Assembly: GCA_024225875.1 (NCBI GenBank)
Contig: JAAEMD010000176.1
Coordinates: 1 to 11,068, forward strand
Length of the DNA: 11,068 nt
Origin: a bacterium
GTDB taxonomy: Bacteria > Margulisbacteria > Marinamargulisbacteria > JAAEMD01
Reading direction: 5' to 3'
Every line of letters starts with the position of its first letter. The first letter of the stretch is position 1. The notes under the pieces are model-generated. The model was not told the origin of the DNA, searched no databases, and saw only the letters and a list, made by a program, of their open reading frames with translations. The position numbers and the translations under genes are program-made. Below are positions 1 to 7,832 of this stretch, in pieces.

Positions 1-2
1 CA

Positions 3-89
3 GCGGCCCTGGAAATTATTTCTGTGCTTAAATTATTGGTTTTCGCTGTGCTTTTTATAGGTTTTTTAAGTTTTTTGGGTTATAAATGA
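3..89 (+). CDS. Possible 3' end of a membrane-protein gene (partial)
   Basis: An open frame enters from the left edge and ends at TGA 87-89. It gives 28 residues that are strongly hydrophobic and end in ...FLSFLGYK, like a last transmembrane helix with a short polar tail. Only one of the three forward frames stays open this far, and short open frames of this length arise by chance in AT-rich DNA. Function cannot be assigned. It would lie upstream of, and on the same strand as, the omptin-like gene, separated by 139 bp. Confidence 0.3.
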   Translation, partial: AALEIISVLKLLVFAVLFIGFLSFLGYK

Positions 90-172
90 CAAATCTGGGA
101 TAAGCTTATACGCCAACTCTACCGAGAATTAAAATATACCAAATATCAATATTCTGGTAAAGTAAATATGGT

Positions 173-189
173 TCGGTATAGATAACCGA
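173..189. promoter_or_regulatory. Small inverted repeat upstream of the omptin-like gene
   Basis: TCGGT (173-177) and ACCGA (185-189) are reverse complements around a 7-nt spacer, within a TATA-rich stretch about 40 bp before the GTG start. A TATAGAT sequence in the spacer could serve as a -10 element, but no convincing -35 is placed correctly. It could be an operator or a chance match. The rest of 90-228 shows no other clear signal apart from the ribosome binding site. Confidence 0.2.
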
Positions 190-228
190 TATGCATAAAT
201 AATAACAACCTGTAAAAAGAGAGGTAAA

Positions 229-1725
229 GTGAAAAGTATAGTATTTATTTTGAAGATACTAATTTTAAATTTAGTTTTAACAACCAACTTAATGGCATCG
301 TTATCTTACGATCTTAAGGGCGGTGTTTATAGAGGTTCTACCACCTACCAAATAGGTGGTTTTTTAGATAATAAAAATGGGCAAACCGTTTTTCATTTTC
401 CGGTTAGTGATTTGAAATTTCCTTTAAATGTCTACATTATGGAAGGACAGGTTATAATTCCTTTTTTAGAAAAATTCAGCCTGGGTATATCTGCCATAAA
501 AAGCATTTCAAGGGGGGCAGGAACAATGCAGGATTCAGACTGGTTAAAAGCTGATTATGAAAAACCCGATATATATTCCGAAAGTACAACAGCTTTAAAC
601 CTTTTTCAATATGATTTCAAGCTAAAATATAAAATCAGGGAAATTAATTGCCCTGACAATAATAAACAGATATTCTGGTTTGGGCTGGGTTATCTTTATA
701 AGCGCTATGACATTAACATTTCTAATTTAGAGCAATGGTTTCCACGAGAACCAGAAAGAGAACATATATTTAACTCAGGGAAAGCTTTAACCTATGAAGC
801 AAAATATAGTATTCCTTTTATTGATTTTTCCTATGCTCAAACATTTGGCAAGCTTGCTTTCGGGTTTAATGTTGGGGTGGCGCCTTCGGTTAAAGTTGAG
901 GATAGAGACGATCATATCCTGCGTTCAAAATTAGCTTTAGGAAATGCTGACGGCAATGCTTTTTTATTATCTGGTTATGCTAAATATGCAATAAATAAAA
1001 ACTGGTTTGGGATTTTAAGTTCGCAATATACATATTTATATGCTGCTGGCAAACAAAACCAGACACGTTATGAAGATACAAAAGAAGGACAGGCTGGACA
1101 TATTGCAGATCTTGATAACAAGATAAAAAATGAAAATTACAATATTAGCTTTGGCTTGCAGTATTGCTTTTCTGAAGAGCAGCTGGACAGTTTAACAAAA
1201 ACAGCGCCCTCAACTACAAGTAATTCTATAATTAAACCTTTTGCTGGCATGGGTTATATAGCTCCATTTAAGGAACTGGAATCAACGTTTGGTCCTTCAC
1301 TTGGGTTTGAAGCAGGTAATTTTTTTATTGGTGCTGAGTATTATAAAGGACAAAACAAAATCCAGACTTTAAGTATGGGAACATATAGTTTATTGCCTGT
1401 TTATGGAACTTATAAATTGCCTTTGAACGAATTATTATCGCTATCATTTGGTGTTGGCTACTCTTTTAACTCTAATAAACTTGATCCGCAAATAGTTAGT
1501 CATTTAGCATACTTAGGATATGCTAATGCACAGGAAAACATTAAATCCAGTCCTTTTTTACTGGCTAACCTGGAAATTAATGCTCCATATAGTCAAGGAA
1601 ACGTTAAATATATTTTGCAATATAAATATGATAAAACAAGTGTGGAGGCTAAAGACGATAGCCGTAGTAAGTTAGCAACTATTGATTTAAGCTCTCTATG
1701 CTTTATAGTTAAAGTTAAAATATAA
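229..1725 (+). CDS. Omptin-family outer-membrane protease with an extra C-terminal beta-rich domain
   Basis: The predicted product is 498 residues. The GTG start follows a GAGG ribosome binding site at 221-224. Residues 1-23 form a Sec signal peptide (Lys, hydrophobic core, ...LMA). Residues about 24-314 follow the omptin pattern. SRG-GTMQDSDW (94-105) matches the OmpT segment carrying the catalytic Asp pair, here D102 and D104. RDDH (226-229) supplies the Asp-His pair, D227 and H229, equivalent to OmpT D210/H212. NYNISFGLQYCF (303-314) resembles the last barrel strand of OmpT. Omptins are 10-stranded outer-membrane aspartyl-type endopeptidases, usually about 300-320 residues, cutting near basic residues in peptides or surface proteins. 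This protein carries about 180 additional residues: a Ser/Thr/Pro linker (about 321-333) and a segment with alternating hydrophobic strands resembling a small outer-membrane beta-barrel. The last residue is Ile, not the usual aromatic. Protease identity is good; substrate and the role of the extra domain are unknown. Confidence 0.8.
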   Translation: MKSIVFILKILILNLVLTTNLMASLSYDLKGGVYRGSTTYQIGGFLDNKNGQTVFHFPVSDLKFPLNVYIMEGQVIIPFLEKFSLGISAIKSISRGAGTMQDSDWLKADYEKPDIYSESTTALNLFQYDFKLKYKIREINCPDNNKQIFWFGLGYLYKRYDINISNLEQWFPREPEREHIFNSGKALTYEAKYSIPFIDFSYAQTFGKLAFGFNVGVAPSVKVEDRDDHILRSKLALGNADGNAFLLSGYAKYAINKNWFGILSSQYTYLYAAGKQNQTRYEDTKEGQAGHIADLDNKIKNENYNISFGLQYCFSEEQLDSLTKTAPSTTSNSIIKPFAGMGYIAPFKELESTFGPSLGFEAGNFFIGAEYYKGQNKIQTLSMGTYSLLPVYGTYKLPLNELLSLSFGVGYSFNSNKLDPQIVSHLAYLGYANAQENIKSSPFLLANLEINAPYSQGNVKYILQYKYDKTSVEAKDDSRSKLATIDLSSLCFIVKVKI

Positions 1726-1764
1726 AAAAAATTACAAACTGGCCCACAATAGTGTTGATAAATT

Positions 1765-1868
1765 AGTTCTAAGTTATTAAGTTCTAAGTTGGGAAGTTCT
1801 AAGTTCGAAGTTATTAAGTTCTAAGTTATTTAGTTCTAAGTTGGGAAGTTCGAAGTTCTAAGTTATTA
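1765..1868. repeat. Heptamer/octamer tandem repeat, two 52-bp copies
   Basis: Fourteen consecutive units each start with AGTT and are 7 or 8 nt long: AGTTCTA, AGTTATTA (once AGTTATTT), AGTTGGGA and AGTTCGA. They are ordered as two 52-bp copies, 1765-1816 and 1817-1868, each with lengths 7-8-7-8-7-7-8. The copies differ at three bases: one A/T change, and an apparent swap of the CTA and CGA units. The array lies between the 3' ends of two convergent genes. Tandem heptanucleotides (STRRs) are known in cyanobacteria; I claim only a structural likeness. The flanks 1726-1764 and 1869-1954 show no clear terminator. Confidence 0.9.
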
Positions 1869-1954
1869 ATTTATTTTAGAGCTTATAGCTGTTCCAAAGT
1901 AAAATATCCGACACTTAAAGTTTTCAAATGACTTCGTTAATGTACGTCAGCCTG

Positions 1955-4900
1955 TTATCCTAACAAAAAGTCAAAGTCCTCCCTGGTTAACATCTCGCCA
2001 GACTTTAATGCTGAACCTTTTTCTATTACTGTTTCAAACAGTTCTCTCTTTTTTGACTTTAGCATCATCATTTTTTCTTCAACTGTATGATGCATTAGTA
2101 ATCTTGTAACAAATACTTTTAAAGGCTGACCTATCCTGTGCGCCCTGTCAGAAGCCTGATTTTCTATTGCTGGATTCCACCATGGGTCCAGATGAAAAAC
2201 ATAGCTTGCCTTTGTTAAGTTCAAGCCAAAGCCTCCTGTTTTTAAACTCATAAGAAAGGTTGCCGGAGCTACACTGTTCTGAAAATTATCAACAATATCT
2301 TTACGCCTGCTGACAGGCACATTACCGTCAATATAAAAAAAGTTAAGCCCTTCTTTTTCTAAATAACCGGCTACCAGCTTTAAAAAAGTCCTGAATTGAG
2401 AAAAGACCAGAACGCTGTGACCCTCTTCCCTTAGCTCCAGCAGTTTGTCTTTAATAAAAGTAATTTTAGGAGCAATCTCATTAAAATCAGGATCAATAAG
2501 TGAGGGAGAAAGACAGGTTTGCCTTAACCTTAAAATAGCCGTAAGTGCAATAATCCTGGCTGCAGAGGCGCTTTTATTAGAATAGGCCTGGTCAACAGTT
2601 TTTTTCACCTGATCTACAATAGCTGTATAAAAAGCCTTCTGTTTATCAGACAACTTCAAAAAAACATCCGATTCAAATTTAGGAGGGAGTTCCGTAATAA
2701 TAGTATCTTTCTTTCTCCTCATAACAAAAGGCCGGGTTCTGGATACAAACCTTTTAATTACACGTTGAAGATCACCTGTCATATTTTCACTGGCAGAACT
2801 CATACGGGTCTGTGATAAATTAAGGCCATGCGAAAAATCCTTATATGAGCCAAGCAAACCCGGAACAAGCAGATCCATAATCGAATAGTACTCTCCCAGA
2901 TGATTCTCCAGAGGAGTCCCTGTCAAACCTGTTTTAAAATCACACTGTAACTGTCTTACTGCAGAAGACCTCTCTGCAAAAATATTCTTAACGCTCTGAA
3001 CCTCATCAAAAACAATTACACAAAATCTCTTTTTTTTCAGAAGCATAATATCACGTCTTACTATCTCATAAGTAGTAAGAACTATATCATAGCCATCAAA
3101 ATCCGGGTTCCTGTTAAAACCACAGTATTCAGACACTTTAAAATCCGGGTAAAACCGATCAATTTCCACACGCCAGTTAAAAAGTATAGTAGGAGGCACA
3201 ACAATTAAATGAGGGGTTTTAGAAATATCCCTGTCTAATAAACCTTCCTTTATTGCAGCTAAAAAGACAATGGTCTGAATAGTTTTTCCCAGCCCCATAT
3301 CATCAGCCAGACAAGCTCCAAATTTGTACTCATAAAGAAATGACAGCCAGTAGTAACCCTGTAACTGATAGTCTCGAAGAACTCCTTTAAAACCTGACGG
3401 AAAATCCCTGGATTCAATTTTTTTAAAATCCAGAAGTTTATCAAGCATTTCCTGGTCTTTGTCCGCTAAATTAATATATACGCCCTGCTTCTTCAAGTGA
3501 ATCCAGTCAAAAATCTGCAGTCTCGAAAGAATAATTTCTTTTCTCAACGTTTTTCTTTCTTTTTTATCTACAGGCATAAGATCCATAAGTGTATGTAAAA
3601 TATCCAGGGACCGCTCATCTAAAACATGTACCAGCTCATTATATTCCCTGACACCTTTTTTATTTAATATATTCTGCCATACAGAATCTTCAATCAATTC
3701 ACCGTTAAACCTGACTTTCGGATGAAGCTCAAACCAGTTAACATTAGAGCGGGCATCAATTGAAAAATCCCAGCTTACCAGCTCTATCTGCTTTTCCTGT
3801 AGTTTTAATTTTATACCGTAGTCTTCCAGTAATTTCTTATATACAGATAATTTATCAAATAAGTCATCTGAAAGTATTTCAATTTCAAACATACTATCAA
3901 CAGAAACTTCCTCAACTTCTTTTGTAACAGGTCTGATCTTTTCAAAAAGATCAAATGAAATACTGTACATCAAAGATTCTTTACGACTATCAATATCAAT
4001 CAGAAACCATTTCCCTTGAAAAAGGATTAATCTTTTATTTTTAAACTGTATATAATCAAAAAAACTTTCCAGAAAATTCAAGGACTTTTTCTTATCCTCA
4101 TAAGAAACCAGCGCACTATTATTCACATATTCATTTATTATTTCTTTTGCTTTTTCTTTATTTTTTTCACCAATAAGTTTGCTTAAGGTTTGCTTTAGTT
4201 CTTTTCTGTTTCTAATAAAAACACCAGCTTTTTCCAGCTGCAGGAAACTGAAGTAATCAAACAACCTCTTATCGCTGGCAAGGGCCCTGTTATTCAAGTT
4301 ATATTCGAATCTTAAAATCATCTTGATCGGATCAATATCCTTTAAAACAGAAATACCGAAGTCTATATCAAGTTTCTCAGAAATATTGCCCACAACAACA
4401 TCACGGCTAAAAGAAAGTTCCGGCAGAAAAGTAAAATCACAGTCAAAATTCAGTTGACTTAAATAACTGCTGAATCCAGCAAAAGAAATTTCAAGAGGCT
4501 GATTTACAGCTTCAATAACTGAATAATAGTGAGTACTTATATGTTTTTTCTTCTTAGGGACCGGCTTTATTTTATTGCTGTTTAGTTCATTGATTTTATT
4601 CCAGATCTCCCAGCCATTATTCTGTTTAACATCCAGTACCCCGAGTTTTCTACTAACAGGATCAGCAATAAAGCTCTTACCAACAGGGTAAAAATAACGT
4701 AATACTTTATTGTTATAAAAGCATACCCTGTAAACCCTTACCTGACCTTCATACACCTGAAACTCTGTCTTTGCAGTTAACTTAAAATCAGGATCCCACT
4801 CAAAATTGATCGGACCATCTGCTGTAATAACATTAAAAGGTATTTCAATTTTTCTATCATTTAGAAAAAGACGAAGCTCTTCTTCTATCGAGTCATAATT

Positions 4901-5041
4901 ATTCGCTGCCTTTATAAGGTGTCTTAATGAGTGCGGCAATTCCCTTGAATATAAGGAAAGATTTTTCCCTTTGTTAAGAACTGAGAATTTCAATCTCCCA
5001 AAAGTACTTAACTCCAGTAATATGCTAAGACTATTACTCAT
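1955..5041 (-). CDS. Snf2-family (HepA/COG0553) DNA-dependent ATPase with long N-terminal extension
   Basis: The product is 1028 residues. The C-terminal half is a complete Snf2 motor: LRDYQ (about 555), Walker A DDMGLGKT (580-587), LTTYE (655-659), Walker B FDEVQ (678-682), motif III TGTPLEN (707-713), a coupling segment to about 860, then the second RecA lobe with FSQFRT (880-885), GFGLNLT (937-943) and motif VI DRAHRIGQ (965-972). Snf2 proteins translocate on double-stranded DNA and remodel protein-DNA complexes rather than unwinding strands. The Walker B box is DEVQ rather than DEAH/DEGH. Residues 1-about 530 contain no domain I recognise: mixed alpha/beta with a lysine cluster near 158-167, and no Cys/His zinc-finger or SWIM pattern. 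The gene is divergent from the ParB-like gene. The ATG at 5041 lacks a strong ribosome binding site and is preceded by two overlapping five-codon mini-ORFs. Motor identity is certain; cellular role is unknown. Confidence 0.93.
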   Translation of the reverse strand: MSNSLSILLELSTFGRLKFSVLNKGKNLSLYSRELPHSLRHLIKAANNYDSIEEELRLFLNDRKIEIPFNVITADGPINFEWDPDFKLTAKTEFQVYEGQVRVYRVCFYNNKVLRYFYPVGKSFIADPVSRKLGVLDVKQNNGWEIWNKINELNSNKIKPVPKKKKHISTHYYSVIEAVNQPLEISFAGFSSYLSQLNFDCDFTFLPELSFSRDVVVGNISEKLDIDFGISVLKDIDPIKMILRFEYNLNNRALASDKRLFDYFSFLQLEKAGVFIRNRKELKQTLSKLIGEKNKEKAKEIINEYVNNSALVSYEDKKKSLNFLESFFDYIQFKNKRLILFQGKWFLIDIDSRKESLMYSISFDLFEKIRPVTKEVEEVSVDSMFEIEILSDDLFDKLSVYKKLLEDYGIKLKLQEKQIELVSWDFSIDARSNVNWFELHPKVRFNGELIEDSVWQNILNKKGVREYNELVHVLDERSLDILHTLMDLMPVDKKERKTLRKEIILSRLQIFDWIHLKKQGVYINLADKDQEMLDKLLDFKKIESRDFPSGFKGVLRDYQLQGYYWLSFLYEYKFGACLADDMGLGKTIQTIVFLAAIKEGLLDRDISKTPHLIVVPPTILFNWRVEIDRFYPDFKVSEYCGFNRNPDFDGYDIVLTTYEIVRRDIMLLKKKRFCVIVFDEVQSVKNIFAERSSAVRQLQCDFKTGLTGTPLENHLGEYYSIMDLLVPGLLGSYKDFSHGLNLSQTRMSSASENMTGDLQRVIKRFVSRTRPFVMRRKKDTIITELPPKFESDVFLKLSDKQKAFYTAIVDQVKKTVDQAYSNKSASAARIIALTAILRLRQTCLSPSLIDPDFNEIAPKITFIKDKLLELREEGHSVLVFSQFRTFLKLVAGYLEKEGLNFFYIDGNVPVSRRKDIVDNFQNSVAPATFLMSLKTGGFGLNLTKASYVFHLDPWWNPAIENQASDRAHRIGQPLKVFVTRLLMHHTVEEKMMMLKSKKRELFETVIEKGSALKSGEMLTREDFDFLLG

Positions 5042-5061
5042 ATTTACTCATATTTACCCAT
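5034..5061 (-). promoter_or_regulatory. Overlapping mini-ORFs at the Snf2 gene start
   Basis: On the minus strand, three ATGs lie exactly 10 nt apart (at 5061, 5051 and 5041) because a 10-nt unit, GTAAATATGA, is tandemly duplicated. The first two open five-codon frames, MGKYE and MSKYE, which end at TAA; the third starts the helicase. Each ATG is in a different frame. Without a clear Shine-Dalgarno sequence these could compete for initiation, or the duplication may be incidental. Confidence 0.3.
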
Positions 5062-5348
5062 CTTTAATTAAATTTAATTTAAAATAAAAATCATATCAAT
5101 TTCACATTAAAGCGACATTAGAGCAAAAAGAAGGATAAACTTAAAATATTAAATTTATCTCAAAACTTATATCACAGCATCGCTTTAACAGGTTAATACA
5201 AAATATATATACTTATACTGCATATTTAGCAGATATTCTTCTATAACTATTTATTTTATGTTGTAAATCAAAGCACTTCATCATAAACTAATTTCCTTAT
5301 ATTATATAGCCCATTTTAAAATAAAATAACAAATCAAGAAGGTTCATC
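5042..5348. other. AT-rich divergent intergenic region
   Basis: These 307 bp separate the Snf2 gene (-) and the ParB-like gene (+) and must hold the promoters of both. I see no gene, RNA or long repeat here. The base composition is extremely AT-rich (runs such as AATTTAATTTAAAATAAAAA), so -10-like hexamers are frequent and little weight can be put on any single one. Confidence 0.6.
5261..5289 (+). promoter_or_regulatory. Candidate sigma-70-type promoter of the ParB-like/SPL unit
   Basis: TTGTAA (5261-5266) and TAAACT (5284-5289) are separated by 17 bp; each matches four of six consensus positions. An alternative -10, TATTAT, lies at 5300-5305 with a poorer -35. A good ribosome binding site, AAGAAGG, precedes the ATG at 5349. 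Confidence 0.25.
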
Positions 5349-6305
5349 ATGCCGAAAATAAAAACAGAGTGCTTAAAAATCCTTGATTCAAAATATCTGT
5401 TTAGAAGAGAAAAAAAAGCAGTGATCAGGCAAAAACTGCTTCAACTGCCCTTAAATAAAATACAGGCGCCCGTAATAGTTAAGAAAAACAACAATGATGA
5501 ATATCATGTAATAAACGGATTCTCACAAGCGCTCCACCTGCAAAAAACCGGTAAAAAAGACCTGGAATGTTCTATACTGCCGCCAGATATTGATTTATTA
5601 GATATAATAATTTTTATTGCCCGCAGGAACCAGCACATAATTAACTCTTCTCTTATATATAAGGCAGGGTTCATTGACTTTGCCATCAACCTGGGGTTAA
5701 CAGAGCAGCAGGTAACAGAAAAAATACTAAATATTCTCGAACTGGAAAGCCATACAGGGATTATAACAGGTTGTCTTATGGCAATGAATCTCCCTGAAAA
5801 CATTCTAAACTTCTGCCATAAAAAGAATTTATCATTAAAACAGTGTATACAACTAAAAAATTATCCTGATAAGATACTGAACTATCTGGACAGTTTATCA
5901 GAAATTTTAAGTATATCTGCTTCAACTTTTATGGAATTTACAGAAAAGATCAATGATCATCTTATTAATAAAAACCTTTCGCTTGAATCATTCCAAAACA
6001 AACCAGAGCTAAAAAAAATAATAAGTAAAAACTGCTCTGCAAACGAAAAAACAGTGCTGTTCAAAAACCTTTTAAATCAAATAAGGTTTCCAGTACTGAC
6101 CGAATATAACAATAAAATAAGAACCCTGAAAAAAGCAATGAACCTGCCTGGGAATATAGACTGTAAATGGGATCATACACTGGAAAAACAGGAGTTGAAT
6201 TTCTCAATAAAAATAAACAGCATCACAGACTGGGGTATCAGCCTGCAAAAATTACAGAGCCCGTCGGTTAAAAGCAATATCAAAAAAATATTTGAAAAAC
6301 TGTAG
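5349..6305 (+). CDS. ParB-N-like DNA-binding protein
   Basis: The product is 318 residues, starting at an ATG after AAGAAGG. Residues about 25-77 match the ParB/Spo0J N-terminal fold: LQLPLNKIQAPVIVKK, then YHVINGFSQALHLQKTGKK and ECSIL, corresponding to the ParB 'pi.v....y.li.G.rR..A....g...vp..v' pattern. The arginine-rich GERR box that binds CTP in true ParB is replaced by NGFSQAL, so CTP-clamp activity is doubtful. The middle (about 100-220) is helical, with LPENILNFCHKKNLSLKQCIQL (148-169) like the ParB helix-turn-helix region. The C-terminus (245-318) is a mixed region without an obvious dimerisation leucine zipper. No parA is nearby. The stop lies 8 nt before the SPL-like radical SAM gene, so the two are almost certainly co-transcribed. 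The likely job is DNA or substrate recognition for that partner, rather than chromosome partition; this is inference. Confidence 0.6.
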   Translation: MPKIKTECLKILDSKYLFRREKKAVIRQKLLQLPLNKIQAPVIVKKNNNDEYHVINGFSQALHLQKTGKKDLECSILPPDIDLLDIIIFIARRNQHIINSSLIYKAGFIDFAINLGLTEQQVTEKILNILELESHTGIITGCLMAMNLPENILNFCHKKNLSLKQCIQLKNYPDKILNYLDSLSEILSISASTFMEFTEKINDHLINKNLSLESFQNKPELKKIISKNCSANEKTVLFKNLLNQIRFPVLTEYNNKIRTLKKAMNLPGNIDCKWDHTLEKQELNFSIKINSITDWGISLQKLQSPSVKSNIKKIFEKL

Positions 6306-6313
6306 AAAATAAA

Positions 6314-7444
6314 ATGAACTTTGAATCCGTAAACATAGAAGAAAGTATTTCAGATACCAGTATCGCCAGAAAAGTCATAAAAAGCTTGAAAAATGTAGAA
6401 ATAAAAAACAATATACTAAAAAAAACTCATCATACCAGAGGCAAGAATCATCTTACACTAACCTCTAAAAGGGGGTCTGTAATGGACCTTTGTGCCTCAA
6501 TAAACAAAGAGTATATATGCTGTGCAGCACATGTATTACACACAGTAAGCAATTGCCCGTACAGCTGTACTTACTGCTTCCTTCAAAACTACCTTAACAA
6601 TAACAGTCTATCAGTTATAGCCGACACTAAATCAATAATAAAAGAAGTAAAAGATAAAATAAATTCTCAACCATGGCGCTTTTTTAGAACAGGAACCTGG
6701 GAGCTGGGTGACAGCCTGGCGACTGAACCTTATACCCAGCAGGCAAAAGAGCTTATTACAGCTTTTTCCAGACTGCCTAATGTATTACTTGATCTGAGAA
6801 CAAAATCCAGCCTGGTAGATACCCTGCTTAAACTTTCACATAATAATAGAACTGTCCTTTCCTGGTCATTAAATCCACAGATCGTCATATCAAAAGAAGA
6901 AAAAAAAACAGCCTCATTACAAAACAGGTTAAATGCAATAACAAAAGCCTTTAAGGCCGGATATCTTATCAGCCTGCATTTCGATCCTGTTATCTATTAC
7001 AGTAACTGGGAAACAGATTATGCGCATCTTATTAAGCAGATCTTTGAAACTGTTCCTGTAGAAAAAATAACCTGGATCTCTATAGGAAGTCTACGTTTCA
7101 ATCCTGAAATGAAAAAAAAAATAGAATCAAATTACCCTGAATCAAAAATTACCACTGAAGAAATGGTAATCGGTAATGATAATAAAATGCGTTACATAAA
7201 ACCTGTAAGAATTAAAATGTATAAACAACTTATCAAAAACATAAAGAAATATTCAGCTAATGAAAAAATAATGATACATCTTTGTATGGAACGCTGGGAT
7301 ATGTGGGATAAAATTTTCGGATCACATCCAAAAAGCACTGCACACCTTGATTACCAGTTTGCAGAGTCGCTTTACAATCGCTTCCCGATCCTGAGGCTGG
7401 AGAAGCCTGACCTGAAAAAATATTTACAAAACAAGTACAGTTAA
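6314..7444 (+). CDS. Radical SAM protein, spore-photoproduct-lyase-like (SPL/COG1533) family
   Basis: The product is 376 residues. The cluster motif CPYSCTYC (81-88) is the radical SAM CxxxCxxC with C81, C85 and C88 binding the 4Fe-4S cluster, followed by FLQ as in spore photoproduct lyases. Upstream, LTLTSKRGSVMDLC (47-60) and EYICC (66-70) match the conserved N-terminal Cys pattern of SPL-like proteins. RTGTWELGDSLATEP (125-139) is the family's 'GTGEF.DSLA' segment. True spore photoproduct lyase has a Cys hydrogen donor in about this region (Cys141 in B. subtilis); none is seen here, so thymine-dimer reversal of the SP type is not supported. Family members cleave SAM to a 5'-deoxyadenosyl radical. 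The substrate is unknown, though kinship and the ParB-like partner favour a nucleic-acid target. The gene starts 8 nt after the ParB-like stop with a weak ribosome binding site, suggesting translational coupling, and converges on folB with 28 bp between. Confidence 0.82.
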   Translation: MNFESVNIEESISDTSIARKVIKSLKNVEIKNNILKKTHHTRGKNHLTLTSKRGSVMDLCASINKEYICCAAHVLHTVSNCPYSCTYCFLQNYLNNNSLSVIADTKSIIKEVKDKINSQPWRFFRTGTWELGDSLATEPYTQQAKELITAFSRLPNVLLDLRTKSSLVDTLLKLSHNNRTVLSWSLNPQIVISKEEKKTASLQNRLNAITKAFKAGYLISLHFDPVIYYSNWETDYAHLIKQIFETVPVEKITWISIGSLRFNPEMKKKIESNYPESKITTEEMVIGNDNKMRYIKPVRIKMYKQLIKNIKKYSANEKIMIHLCMERWDMWDKIFGSHPKSTAHLDYQFAESLYNRFPILRLEKPDLKKYLQNKYS

Positions 7445-7472
7445 AACCCTTAGTCAAACTCAATACTGCTTA

Positions 7473-7832
7473 CTAAACTGTCTTTTTTGAGCGTTCCATC
7501 TCAACAGCAACAGAGCATTTTTGTTTCAGCGCACCTGGCTTACCTGTACAAACCCTGACACTGCTGACATCAAATTCATTTAATATCTTATTACATATAT
7601 CTTCTGTTAACCGCTCTAATAAATTAAATTCAGTGCCAGAAACCAGCTGTTCAACCAGGTCTGCCACCCTTTGATAGTCAACAGCATCTTCAATCCTGTC
7701 AGTTCTGGCTGGTTTACTCAAATCAGTAACAAGTTCAATATTTATATTCACAGTCCTTTTTTTTAAACGTTCCTCTGGTTTACAGCCTATAATACAGGCG
7801 AGTTCAAGATTTCGAATATATATTTTACCCAT
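7473..7832 (-). CDS. folB: Dihydroneopterin aldolase (FolB/FolX family)
   Basis: The product is 119 residues, the usual length. It has the T-fold signatures of FolB: IIGCKPEERLKKR (14-26), where E20 or E21 corresponds to the substrate-contacting Glu after the IG motif; DYQRVADLV (52-60) with the conserved Y53; FNLLERLTEDI (69-79) with the pterin-anchoring E73; and KPGAL (98-102) with the catalytic Lys K98. FolB converts 7,8-dihydroneopterin to 6-hydroxymethyl-7,8-dihydropterin and glycolaldehyde in folate synthesis. FolX (epimerase) homologues look alike, but the intact Lys and Tyr favour an aldolase. It is the last gene of a minus-strand operon. Its ATG overlaps the upstream stop as TAATG, and an AAAGGAAG ribosome binding site lies inside the end of that gene. 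No folK or folP is adjacent. Confidence 0.85.
   Translation of the reverse strand: MGKIYIRNLELACIIGCKPEERLKKRTVNINIELVTDLSKPARTDRIEDAVDYQRVADLVEQLVSGTEFNLLERLTEDICNKILNEFDVSSVRVCTGKPGALKQKCSVAVEMERSKKTV

Noticed and set aside
1765..1868. CRISPR array
   Set aside because: There are no unique spacers; units are contiguous 7-8 nt repeats, and no cas genes are present.
5504..5803. 99-codon open frame on the minus strand
   Set aside because: It lies wholly inside the ParB-like gene, has no ribosome binding site and resembles no family.
5349..6305. Chromosome or plasmid partition protein ParB with parS sites
   Set aside because: No parA neighbour, the GERR box is missing and no parS-like 16-bp palindrome was noticed nearby.
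6314..7444. Genuine spore photoproduct lyase SplB
   Set aside because: No Cys in the region of the SP-lyase hydrogen donor; the N-terminal Cys pattern and GTW-E-DSLA segment fit the broader SPL-like family, and the host seems to be a diderm.
7437..7481. ACAGTT...AACTGT followed by T-run between the convergent SPL-like and folB genes, as a terminator
   Set aside because: The stem is 6 bp with a loop of more than 30 nt, too weak to call a terminator.
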